Origin: Andeanibacterium fulvum
GTDB lineage: Bacteria > Pseudomonadota > Alphaproteobacteria > Sphingomonadales > Sphingomonadaceae
DNA length: 64,000 nt
Assembly: GCF_037154085.1 (NCBI RefSeq)
Contig: NZ_JBANRM010000002.1
Span: forward strand, 1-64,000
Direction: 5' to 3'
Part shown: positions 41,563 to 49,926 of the stretch, in pieces
Layout: each line of letters begins with the position of its first letter
Position numbering within the stretch: the first letter of the stretch is position 1
Made by a program: the position numbers and the translations under genes
Notes under the pieces: model-generated
Seen by the model: the letters and a program-made list of their open reading frames with translations, nothing else
Told to the model about the DNA's origin: nothing
Databases searched by the model: none

Positions 41563-43209
41563 ATGATGGCCAGCCTGCCCCCCGCCTTCACCCCCAAGCT
41601 GATCACCGCCTTCCGCGAAGGCTACACCGCCGCGCGGTTGCGGGCCGATGCCATGGCGGGGCTGACCGTGGCGATCGTGGCCCTGCCGCTTTCCATGGCG
41701 CTGGCCATCGCCAGCGGCGCCTCACCCGACAAGGGGCTGGTAACGGCCGTGGTGGCGGGCTTCTTCATTTCCGCGCTGGGCGGATCGCGCGTGCAGGTGG
41801 GCGGGCCGACCGGCGCCTTCGTGGTGGTGATCGCGGGCGTGATCGCGCAGCACGGCTATTCCGGGCTGGTGCTGGCGACGATCCTTGCCGGGATCATCCT
41901 GATCGTGGCGGGCTATGCCCGGCTGGGCCAGCTGATGAAATTCGTGCCCATGCCGGTGGTGACGGGCTTTACCGCGGGCATCGCGGTGATCATCGCCTCC
42001 AGCCAGATCGGCGATTTCCTGGGCCTGCAGGCGGGCAAGGTTCCCGCCGAATTCCTCGGCAAATGGGAAGCCTATCTGAACGCCATCGGCACCACCAGCT
42101 GGCCCACGCTGGCGGTGGGCGCCGGATCGCTGGCGGTGATCCTGCTGCTCAAGCGGATCAATCCGAAGCTGCCCGGCTATCTGATCGCCATTGGCGTCGC
42201 ATCGCTCGCCGTGCTGCTGCTCGGCCTGCCGGTGGAGACCGTGGGCGCACGCTTCCCCGACATGCCGACCAGCCTGCCCATGCCCGAAATGCCGCGCTTC
42301 ACGCTGCCCATGCTGCGCGACGTGCTGCCATCGGCCTTCACTATCGCTTTCCTCGCCGGGATCGAGGCGCTGCTGTCCGCCGTGGTGGCCGACGGGATGA
42401 CCGGATACAAGCACCGCCCCAATCAGGAACTGATCGGGCAGGGCGTGGCGAATCTCGCTTCCGCCCTGTTCGGCGGCTTGCCCGCCACCGGTGCGATTGC
42501 CCGCACCGCCACCAATATCCGCGCCGGCGCGCAGACGCCGATGGCGGGCATCTTCCATTCGCTGGCCCTGCTGGTGGTGCTGTTGGTGGCAGGCGGGCTG
42601 GTCGCCTATGTTCCCATGCCGGCGCTGGCCGCGATCCTGCTGATCGTGGCCTGGGGCATGAGCGAGGTGGAACGCTTCCGCATGCTGCTGCGCATGGAAG
42701 TGGGCGAGCGGGTGCTGCTGCTGCTGACCTTCGCGCTGACCGTGCTGGTGGACCTGACCGTGGCGATCGGCGTGGGCGTGACGCTTGCCTCGCTGCTGTT
42801 CATGGCCCGCATTTCCAGCGCCACGGGCGTGCTGGCCGACGATCTCAGCATCGAGGACCCGGGCCAGCGCGCCGCCCTGCCGCAGGGCGTGGAAGTGTTC
42901 CGCATCGCCGGGCCGATGTTCTTCGGCGTGGCGGGCGACATGCTGGATACGCTGACCCGCATCGGCCAGGTGCCGCGCGCGGTGATCCTGCGGCTGGACC
43001 GGGTGCCCTATATGGATTCCTCCGGCCTCTCCGTGCTCGAAACCTTCGTCCGCCAGGCGAAGGAGCGCGAGACGCGAGTGATCCTGTGCGACATGCAGCC
43101 CGCCGTGTGGGAAACGCTCGCCCGCGCCGAACCCCGCTTTGCCGGGGCCGAACGGGTGAAATCGCTGGACAGCGCCATTGCCCGGATCGACCGCCGCTCG
43201 ACCGACTGA
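41563..43209 (+). CDS. SulP family anion transporter
   Basis: 548 residues (ATG at 41563 or 41566). About 11-12 membrane helices with the SLC26/SulP signature region GLTVAIVALPLSMALAIASGASPDKGLVTAVVAGF, GGSRVQVGGPTGAFVVV, and MPVVTGFTAGIAVIIASSQI; C-terminal STAS domain (VEVFRIAGPMFFGVAGDM...VPYMDSSGLSVLETFVRQAK). Substrate may be sulfate, bicarbonate or a dicarboxylate; the sequence does not decide. Operon with the upstream XRE regulator. Confidence 0.92.
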   Translation: MMASLPPAFTPKLITAFREGYTAARLRADAMAGLTVAIVALPLSMALAIASGASPDKGLVTAVVAGFFISALGGSRVQVGGPTGAFVVVIAGVIAQHGYSGLVLATILAGIILIVAGYARLGQLMKFVPMPVVTGFTAGIAVIIASSQIGDFLGLQAGKVPAEFLGKWEAYLNAIGTTSWPTLAVGAGSLAVILLLKRINPKLPGYLIAIGVASLAVLLLGLPVETVGARFPDMPTSLPMPEMPRFTLPMLRDVLPSAFTIAFLAGIEALLSAVVADGMTGYKHRPNQELIGQGVANLASALFGGLPATGAIARTATNIRAGAQTPMAGIFHSLALLVVLLVAGGLVAYVPMPALAAILLIVAWGMSEVERFRMLLRMEVGERVLLLLTFALTVLVDLTVAIGVGVTLASLLFMARISSATGVLADDLSIEDPGQRAALPQGVEVFRIAGPMFFGVAGDMLDTLTRIGQVPRAVILRLDRVPYMDSSGLSVLETFVRQAKERETRVILCDMQPAVWETLARAEPRFAGAERVKSLDSAIARIDRRSTD

Positions 43210-43216
43210 GGCCCAT

Positions 43217-43328
43217 CGTCATCCCGGCCCTTCGTCAGGCTCAGGATAAACCTCCCGGTGGTCGCGCCGGGATCGCTGAAGGCTGGGTGCCAGGTAGCCA
43301 GCGGTCCCGGGTCAGGCCCGGGACGACG
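43217..43328. repeat. Dispersed GTCATCCCGG-type repeat, copy 3
   Basis: CGTCATCCCGGCCCTTCGTCAGGCTCAGGATAAACCTCC is shared with copies 1 and 2 (here written in parts: CGTCATCCCGGCCC, then TTCGTCAGGCTCAGG), followed by the CGGTCCCGGGTCAGGCCCGGGACGACG hairpin that copy 2 lacks. Confidence 0.8.
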
Positions 43329-43436
43329 TCTCTCGCCGCGCTTGCGCTGCCGTCACACCGTTTCTGCGCCCCGCTCCTAGCGGGTGGGCGGCCATGCGTG
43401 GCACAAGCTGGCTCAAACAGATCGGAGAGAGAGGCC

Positions 43437-44051
43437 ATGGCCAGCAAATACGAACAGGAAGTCTATGACTGCATGAACCCGACGCTCGACCTGATCGAGC
43501 GGACGGAAAACCCGCTGCACCGCGCGATCCTGCTCAATTACTGCCGCCACGTACATCTGGAAGGCGCGGCGATGTTCAAGGAAATCACTGCCGACGACAT
43601 GATGGCCGACGATCCCGTCTATCACGTGTGCTGGGGCGACAATCCGGTGCAGGTCCACGGCAAGCAGGGCGTGTTCGATTTCTATTCGTCCATCGGCGAC
43701 ATCGTGCTGTGGAACAGCGGCGACCAGGTGGCCGTGGCCGATTGGGGCATTGCCGACGAGATGTGGTTCCACCAGATGTCCACCGGCGCGGAACTGGCCA
43801 AGATCGGCATCAAGGCGGAAAAGGAAGACGGGCTCTATCTCGTCTCCAGCCGCCAGGCCTTCATCTGGCCCTATAATGACAAGGCGCTGCTGACGGGCGA
43901 GCACCTGTATGAAGACAAATCCACCCTCACCATCGAGGAAATCGACCCGGCCGAATATATGACGCCCGAGCGCGTGCGCGAGATTCACCGCGAATGCCTC
44001 GCCGATCTGGAACAGCGCTTCGGCCCGAATTACTGGGTCTACAAGGGCTGA
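43437..44051 (+). CDS. Conserved hypothetical protein, NTF2/SnoaL-like suspected
   Basis: 204 residues, GGAGAGAGAGG before the ATG. Opening helices (YEQEVYDCMNPTLDLIERTENPLHRAILLNYCRHVHLEGA), then a strand-rich part (DDPVYHVCWGDNPVQVHGKQGVFDFYSSIGDIVLWNSGDQVAVADWGIADEMWF) that fits a cone-shaped SnoaL/NTF2 fold, and a C-terminal helix pair. Soluble. If SnoaL-like it could be a small isomerase or hydratase; no catalytic residue can be assigned. Alone between a repeat and the GDSL hydrolase gene. Confidence 0.6.
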   Translation: MASKYEQEVYDCMNPTLDLIERTENPLHRAILLNYCRHVHLEGAAMFKEITADDMMADDPVYHVCWGDNPVQVHGKQGVFDFYSSIGDIVLWNSGDQVAVADWGIADEMWFHQMSTGAELAKIGIKAEKEDGLYLVSSRQAFIWPYNDKALLTGEHLYEDKSTLTIEEIDPAEYMTPERVREIHRECLADLEQRFGPNYWVYKG

Positions 44052-44142
44052 GCGTGGGCGACGCTCAAAGGCAAGTCTTGCGCATCCCCCATGTGCCATT
44101 CCATGATGCGGCAAAATCCGCATGAGAGGAAGGAATTGGGGG

Positions 44143-45381
44143 ATGCGTTTTAACCGATTGACGGGCGCGGGCCTTGCCGCCGCCGCACTCAGCCTTGCCG
44201 CAGCTTCGCCCGCGCAGGCCGAATGGGTGGCAAGCTGGGCTGCCGCGCCCCATGCGCCGCTGGGCACGGAAGGGCCCTTTGCCGCCGCTTCCTATGACAA
44301 TGTCACGCTGAGCCAGATCCTACGACTGAGCGAAGGCGGCACCAGCGTTCGGCTGCGCTTTTCCAATCGCTATGGCCCCGGCCCGCTGGAGATCGGCGCG
44401 GCGCGGATCGTGCGGATCGACGATGCGGGCAAGGAAGTGCCCGGCACTTCGCGCATGCTGACTTTCGGCGGCGAAGCCGGGGCAGTGATCCCGCGCGGCG
44501 CGCCTTTTGTCAGCGACGCGGTCAAGCTGCACCTGCCCGATCTGGCGCGAGTGAAAGTGGAATTCTACCTGCCCAAGCCGACCGGCCCCTGCACCTGCCA
44601 CCTTACCGGCATGGACGAACTGGCCGTGTCGCCCCCCGGCAATCACGTAGGCAAGGCCTTCGAGCCCGTGTCCAAGGCGCAATACCGCGCTTTCCTGAGC
44701 GTGGTTGAAGTGGATTCGCCCGATGCGCTGGGCACGATCGTGACCTTCGGCGATTCGATCACCGACGGCGTAGGTTCCACTCCCGGCGCCAATCGCCGCT
44801 GGCCCGATATCCTTGCCAACCGGTTGCAGGACGCGGGCAAGGAATGGGCCGTGGCCAATACGGCCATCAGCGGCAACCGCATCCTCAGCCCCGGCATGGG
44901 CGAAGCGGCGCTGGCCCGCTTCGACGAGGACGTGCTGAGCCTGCCCAACGTGAAATACATGATCGTGTTCGAAGGGGTGAACGACATCGGCAACCGCTTC
45001 GGCGTGCGCAGCGGCGGGCCGCAGCTGCCGGGGCTGGACCAGCCGCAGATCACGGTCGAACAGATGATCGCCGGCTACAAGCAGATCATCGCCCGCGCCC
45101 ATGAAAAGGGCATCAAGGTGATCGGATCGCCCATCGGCCCCTACAAGGGCGCCAGCTACTGGTCCGAAGAAGGCGAGGCGGCGCGCGAAAAGATCAATCA
45201 ATGGATCCTGACCGGCGGCGCCTTCGACGGGATCGTGCGGCTCGACACCGCCTTTGCCGACCCTGCCGACCCGCGCCAGATGCGAGAGGGCTATCACATG
45301 GGCGACCACCTGCATGGCAGCGATGCCGGGCTGAAGGCTGTGGGCGATTCCATCGACCTGAAGCTGTTCAAGGCGCGCTGA
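44143..45381 (+). CDS. Secreted SGNH/GDSL hydrolase
   Basis: 412 residues from MRFNRLTGAGLAAAALSLAAASPAQAEW (signal peptide). N-terminal beta-rich accessory part to ~190 (carbohydrate-esterase-like), then the SGNH blocks: I TFGDSITDGVG with the nucleophile Ser; II SGNR; III EGVNDIG; V DHLHGSDAGLKAV with the catalytic Asp-x-x-His. Likely an esterase acting on polysaccharide or lipid esters outside the cytoplasm. GAAGGA precedes the ATG. Confidence 0.9.
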   Translation: MRFNRLTGAGLAAAALSLAAASPAQAEWVASWAAAPHAPLGTEGPFAAASYDNVTLSQILRLSEGGTSVRLRFSNRYGPGPLEIGAARIVRIDDAGKEVPGTSRMLTFGGEAGAVIPRGAPFVSDAVKLHLPDLARVKVEFYLPKPTGPCTCHLTGMDELAVSPPGNHVGKAFEPVSKAQYRAFLSVVEVDSPDALGTIVTFGDSITDGVGSTPGANRRWPDILANRLQDAGKEWAVANTAISGNRILSPGMGEAALARFDEDVLSLPNVKYMIVFEGVNDIGNRFGVRSGGPQLPGLDQPQITVEQMIAGYKQIIARAHEKGIKVIGSPIGPYKGASYWSEEGEAAREKINQWILTGGAFDGIVRLDTAFADPADPRQMREGYHMGDHLHGSDAGLKAVGDSIDLKLFKAR

Positions 45382-45482
45382 TCGACCGCGACGGGCGGGA
45401 GCGAAGTCGGGCGGCGCGAAAGTGCTGCTCGGCTCGCCGCATACTTAACTCCGGGTAAACTTCTCGGGCCTAGGCCGCCTTC

Positions 45483-47273
45483 ATGGGGATAGGTGGTTTC
45501 AGGCGCATGCTCGCATGCCTTGCGGTGCTGATTGCGTCCGCCCTTGCCCTTTGCGCGCCCGCTGCGGCGCATGAAGAGGGGGTGGCGGCGATTGCGCCCA
45601 CATGCCATGCCTTCAGCCCCGCCGGCACCACTTACGTGCAGTTGGCCGCCGATCCCGATGCCTGGATCTGCAATTCCACTCATTGGAAGGATAGCCAGCC
45701 GGCCGGATGGCTGCGCTTCGATGCCAGCGCCTGGCAGGGCAAGGAACTGCCCCTGACGCTAGTCACCCGCGTGACCAAGTTCGACCGGCTGAGCATTCTG
45801 GCCGTGGATGCCGATGGCACGGCACGGGCGCTGAACTTCTCGCCGGAGCAGGTTACGCCGCGCGCGGGCCGCTCGGTCTTTTCCGCGCCGCTGCCCCGCG
45901 TCTCGGCAAATACGGTGGCAGTGGTGGTGCGGTTCGAACGGCCGTGGAACGCCGCCGTCCTCTCCGATGCGCGCCTGTCCGCCGAAGCCGGTGCGGGAAA
46001 CTGGCCGATTGCCGTGATGGTGGGGTTCGGCATGCTGGCCGGGCTGCTCTTCGCGCCGCTGATCTTCGATATCGCGCTCTATTCGGTGCTGCGCCAGCGC
46101 TTCATCCTGTGGCACGTCACCATGGTGCTGGCGATGATCGGCTATGTGACGAGCTTTTCCGGCCTGATCGTGCTGTTCACTGACCTAGGGGTGGTGACGC
46201 TGGCCAAGATCAACGGCTTCACCCCCGCGCTGGCCGTGGGGCTGGCAGGCTTCTTCCTGGCGGATTTCCTCGAACCCGATGCCCTGAGCAAGCGAATGCG
46301 GCTGGCAGTGCGGGTCGCCAGCCTGCTGGTGATCCTGGGGCCGGGGCTGATTACCCTGCACCCGCCCTTCCTCGATTACCGGTCCCACCAGTTCTATTTC
46401 ATCGGCTATCTGCCCGCGCTCCTGCTCCAGCTGGCGGCCATGGCGCAGGCGCTGCGCCGCCGCAGCCGCTCGGTGAAGTTCCTGATCGCCGCCTGGACCC
46501 CGATCATCCTGTGCGGGGTGGAGCGGATCGCGCGGGGCGTGGGCCTGTATGGCGCGCCCGAACTGGTTGATGAGTTGATCTATGCAGCACTGGTGGTGGA
46601 AGTGATCATTTCCGCCGTGGGCGTGGCCGACCGCATGATGGGCCTGCGCGACCAGCGCGACACTGCCCGCACCCGCGCGCAGGTGCTGGAAACGCTGGCC
46701 GATCACGATCCGCTGACCGGCCTGCTCAACCGTCGTGCGATCGAGCCGCGCTTCCACCAATTGTGCGAACACGGCTTCGGCACATATGCCCTGCTCGATC
46801 TCGATCACTTCAAGGCAATCAACGACCTGCACGGCCATGCCATGGGCGACGAAGTGCTGCGCGCAACTGCCCGCAGCCTTGCGCCCGACGAGGATACGCT
46901 GGTGATGCGGCTGGGCGGGGAGGAATTCCTGCTGCTGCTGCGCGGCCCCGATGCCCGCGCCCGCGCCGAACAGCGCCGCCAGATGCTGCCACTTAGGATC
47001 GCGGAGGAAGTGCCGGGGCTCAGCCGCCTTGTCACCGCGAGCATGGGCGTGGTGGAAGGCCCGCCCGAGGCCATGGGCGCGAGTTCCTTCCGCGCGCTCT
47101 ATTCCCGTGCGGACAAGCTGCTCTACGAAGCCAAGCAGGCCGGCCGCAACCGCACTATCGGCGAGAAGCTGACCCTGTTCGACGCCCATGGGAAAGACCG
47201 GCGGGGCGGCGACCGGCGCCGACAGGATCGGCGCATGGACGAACGCACCACGGAACGTAGCAAGAGCGCCTGA
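45483..47273 (+). CDS. Membrane diguanylate cyclase, 7TM-DISM type
   Basis: 596 residues. Signal peptide, a periplasmic beta domain (residues ~30-160, 7TMR-DISM extracellular type), seven membrane helices (~165-380) and a C-terminal GGDEF-family domain. The active site is RLGGEEF with the metal Asp in LLDLDHFKAINDLHGHAMGDEVL. The RxxD inhibitory site expected five residues earlier is missing (DEDT precedes), so product inhibition may be absent. A basic tail (DRRGGDRRRQDRRMDERTTERS) follows. Makes c-di-GMP in response to a periplasmic signal. Confidence 0.92.
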   Translation: MGIGGFRRMLACLAVLIASALALCAPAAAHEEGVAAIAPTCHAFSPAGTTYVQLAADPDAWICNSTHWKDSQPAGWLRFDASAWQGKELPLTLVTRVTKFDRLSILAVDADGTARALNFSPEQVTPRAGRSVFSAPLPRVSANTVAVVVRFERPWNAAVLSDARLSAEAGAGNWPIAVMVGFGMLAGLLFAPLIFDIALYSVLRQRFILWHVTMVLAMIGYVTSFSGLIVLFTDLGVVTLAKINGFTPALAVGLAGFFLADFLEPDALSKRMRLAVRVASLLVILGPGLITLHPPFLDYRSHQFYFIGYLPALLLQLAAMAQALRRRSRSVKFLIAAWTPIILCGVERIARGVGLYGAPELVDELIYAALVVEVIISAVGVADRMMGLRDQRDTARTRAQVLETLADHDPLTGLLNRRAIEPRFHQLCEHGFGTYALLDLDHFKAINDLHGHAMGDEVLRATARSLAPDEDTLVMRLGGEEFLLLLRGPDARARAEQRRQMLPLRIAEEVPGLSRLVTASMGVVEGPPEAMGASSFRALYSRADKLLYEAKQAGRNRTIGEKLTLFDAHGKDRRGGDRRRQDRRMDERTTERSKSA

Positions 47274-47283
47274 GGCGACCCCG

Positions 47284-47682
47284 TCACTCCGCCATGAAGG
47301 GCCCGGAAATTTCGGGCGTTATCCGCTGCGGCCGGCCTGTTTCCCGGTCGATCATCGCCCAGATCGAGCGCACCTTGACGATCGGCTTGCCCACCGCATT
47401 GGTGAAATCGACGCAGCGCAGGAAGCGCGCGCCCTGCGGCGGATCGGGAATGAAGGTGCGCCCCGTCACTTCCTCCCCTTCCACGATATTGCCGCGATAA
47501 TCGATCTCGTGCCGGGTCACGAACCAGACATATCGCGCCTGATGCTCCGTCGGGGCAACCGCTTCCCAATGGGCCGTGGCGATGTCCTGCACCCATTGCA
47601 GCCACACCATGTTGTTCACATGGCCATTGAAGTCGATGTGCTCCGGCCCGGCAGTGAAGGTGAGAGTGAAGGAGTTGCTCAT
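47284..47682 (-). CDS. Acyl-CoA thioesterase, 4HBT hotdog family
   Basis: 132 residues from MSNSFTLTFTAGPEHIDFNGHVNN; the in-frame upstream extension runs into a TTCGACAAGCTCA-type repeat and is rejected. Hotdog motif HIDFNGHVNNMVWLQWVQDIATAHW carries the active Asp region; RYVWFVTRHEIDYRGNIVEGEEVTGRTFI is the second half. Hydrolyses acyl-CoA or acyl-ACP thioesters of unknown chain length. Converges on the cyclase gene with 10 bases between stops. Confidence 0.85.
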   Translation of the reverse strand: MSNSFTLTFTAGPEHIDFNGHVNNMVWLQWVQDIATAHWEAVAPTEHQARYVWFVTRHEIDYRGNIVEGEEVTGRTFIPDPPQGARFLRCVDFTNAVGKPIVKVRSIWAMIDRETGRPQRITPEISGPFMAE

Positions 47683-47706
47683 TGGGGGTTCCCGAACCAA
47701 ACGCCC

Positions 47707-47797
47707 GTTCGTCCTGAGCTTGTCGAAGGATGCACGCATTGGCCAGCGTCAAGGCGGCCGTGGCGCACATGCTTCGACAGGCTCAGCATGAGCGGAT
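47707..47797. repeat. Two TTCGACAGGCTCA-type repeats
   Basis: One unit in reverse orientation (CGTTCGTCCTGAGCTTGTCG, about 47707-47730) and one palindromic unit CATGC-TTCGACAGGCTCA-GCATG (about 47768-47790), between the thioesterase and the peptidase genes. Confidence 0.7.
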
Positions 47798-47803
47798 AAT
47801 GGA

Positions 47804-49888
47804 TTATTCCGCCACTCCCAATTGCCACAGGATGAAGGCGAATTCTTCCGCCGTTTCCTTCAGACTCTCGAACCGGCCGGACTTGCCGCCATGGCCCGCA
47901 CCCATATTGGTCTTGAGGATCAGCTCGTTGCTGTCGGTTTTCAACTCGCGCAGCTTGGCCACCCACTTGGCCGGTTCCCAATAGGTCACGCGCGGATCGT
48001 TGAGGCCGGCGGTCACCATGATCGGCGGATAGGCCTGCGCCTTCACCTGATCATAGGGCGAATAGCTGCGGATCAGTTCGAAGGCCGCCTTGTCCTCGAT
48101 CGGGTTGCCCCATTCGGGCCATTCGCCGGGCGTCAGCGGCAGGGAGGCGTCCAGCATGGTCGCCAGCACGTCCACAAAGGGCACATGCGCCACCACTGCG
48201 CCCCACAGGCCGGGGTCCGAATTGACCACCGCGCCCATCAGCTCGCCACCTGCCGAACCGCCGGAAATGCTGATCCGCCCTGCCTCGGTAAAGCCGTGAG
48301 CGATCAGGCCCTGCGCCACATCCACGAAATCGTTGAACGTGTTGGTCCGCCGTTCCAGCTTGCCCGCCTTGTACCAGGCGCGGCCCAGATCGTCGCCGCC
48401 GCGAATATGGGCGATGGCATAGGCAAAGCCGCGATCCACCAGGCTGAGGCGCGTGGTGGAGAAGCCCGGCTCGATCGAAATGCCATAGGCGCCATAGCCG
48501 TAAAGGTGCAGCGGACCGGGCGAGGCGCGATCCTTGCGATAGACCACGCTGACCGGGATTTTCGTTCCATCCCGCGCGGCGATCTCCAGCCGCTCGGTCG
48601 CATAGAGCGAGGCGTCGTAGCCCGAGGGGATTTCCTGCACCTTGAGCAGTTCGAGGCTGCGATCCGCCACGGTGTAATCATAGACCGAGCGCGGGCTGAC
48701 CATGCTTTCATAGGACAAACGAAGCTTGTCCATCGCCCATTCGGGATTGTCGCCCAGCCCGGCGACATAGCTCGCCTCGGGGAAAGTGATCGGCTCGATC
48801 CGCGCCGGATCGTCGTAATAGCGCAGTTCCACCTGATCGAGCCCGGCGCGGCGACCCTCGATTACGTAGAAATCCCTAAAGAGATCGTAGCCAGTCAGGT
48901 AGAACTCGTCCGACCCTTCGATCAGAGTCGTCCAGTTGCCCGGATCGGCCAAAGGCGCGGTGGCGAGGCGGAAATTCTCATGCGTGTCGTTGGCGTGGAT
49001 AAACAAGGTGCCGTCGCGCTCGTCCACGTCATATTCGACGCCTGCCTGCCGCGCCCTGACCAGAATCGGCGTGGCCAGCGGATCGTCGGCCGGGATCAGC
49101 CGCGCCTCGCTCGTCTCATGGTCTCCGGCGGAGATGATCACCCATTTCTCATTGGCCGACAGGGTGGAGCCGACGCGGAAGCCTTCATCATCTTCGTGAT
49201 ACAGTTCCACATCCTCTTCCAGCGGCTGGCCCAGCCAGTGCAGGCGGACATTGTCCGTGCGCCACTGTTCATTCGCCAGCGAGTAGATCAGGCCCTTGTC
49301 GCCCGCGACCCATACCAGCGAGGAGAGCGTGCCGGGGATCGTGTCGGGCAGCAATTCGCCCGTCGCCAGATCCTTGATCCGCACGGTGAAGCGTTCGGAG
49401 CCGTTATCGTCCACCGCATAGGCCAGCATCATGCCGTTCTGGCTGACCGACAATGCGCCGAGGCGGAAATATTCAAGGTCGCCCGCCAGCGCGACCTCGT
49501 CCAGGATCAGTTCGTCCGCGCTGCCATCGTCGGGCGCGCCCAGGGGGCGGCGCCACCATTTCTTGTATTCCGCGCCTTCCTCGAATTCGATCCAATAGAG
49601 CCAGTTGCCGTCCTTCTGCGGCACGGACTTGTCCGCTTCCTTGATGCGGGCGCGCATTTCGGTGAACAGGCTGTCGATCAGCGGCTGGTGCGGCTTCATC
49701 CGCGCTTCGAACCACGCATTCTCCGCCTCGAGATGGGCGAGCACGTCCTTGTCGGTCACGTCCGGATAGAGGGGATCGCGCAGCCATGCGTAGTGGTCGG
49801 CCACGGTGATGCCGTGATGCGTGACGGAATGGGGCTTCTTCGCCGCGAGAGGCGCGGTGACGGGCGTTGCGGGTGTGGTATCGGCCAT
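47804..49888 (-). CDS. ptrB: Oligopeptidase B (S9A prolyl oligopeptidase family)
   Basis: 694 residues. Seven-bladed propeller N-terminal domain (~1-400), then the alpha/beta hydrolase domain: nucleophile Ser in ISGGSAGGELMGAVVN, Asp in TAGLNDPRVTYWEPAKW and His in NMGAGHGGKSGRF. Family-typical GYGAYGISIEPGF and IAHIRGGDDLGRAWYKAGK loops are present. Cleaves peptides after basic residues, cytosolic. Divergent from pepP with 38 bases between starts; an ACATAG sits 11 bases before its ATG. Confidence 0.94.
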   Translation of the reverse strand: MADTTPATPVTAPLAAKKPHSVTHHGITVADHYAWLRDPLYPDVTDKDVLAHLEAENAWFEARMKPHQPLIDSLFTEMRARIKEADKSVPQKDGNWLYWIEFEEGAEYKKWWRRPLGAPDDGSADELILDEVALAGDLEYFRLGALSVSQNGMMLAYAVDDNGSERFTVRIKDLATGELLPDTIPGTLSSLVWVAGDKGLIYSLANEQWRTDNVRLHWLGQPLEEDVELYHEDDEGFRVGSTLSANEKWVIISAGDHETSEARLIPADDPLATPILVRARQAGVEYDVDERDGTLFIHANDTHENFRLATAPLADPGNWTTLIEGSDEFYLTGYDLFRDFYVIEGRRAGLDQVELRYYDDPARIEPITFPEASYVAGLGDNPEWAMDKLRLSYESMVSPRSVYDYTVADRSLELLKVQEIPSGYDASLYATERLEIAARDGTKIPVSVVYRKDRASPGPLHLYGYGAYGISIEPGFSTTRLSLVDRGFAYAIAHIRGGDDLGRAWYKAGKLERRTNTFNDFVDVAQGLIAHGFTEAGRISISGGSAGGELMGAVVNSDPGLWGAVVAHVPFVDVLATMLDASLPLTPGEWPEWGNPIEDKAAFELIRSYSPYDQVKAQAYPPIMVTAGLNDPRVTYWEPAKWVAKLRELKTDSNELILKTNMGAGHGGKSGRFESLKETAEEFAFILWQLGVAE

Positions 49889-49926
49889 GATCCCGCCCTA
49901 TGTTGGTGCGGAAAGGACCGCAAGCA

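Noticed and set aside
41544..43436. Very long frame covering the SulP gene and running into the gene at 43437
   Set aside because: It is the +1-type shadow of SulP up to ~43200 and then enters the repeat; the real downstream gene starts at 43437 with a good ribosome-binding site.
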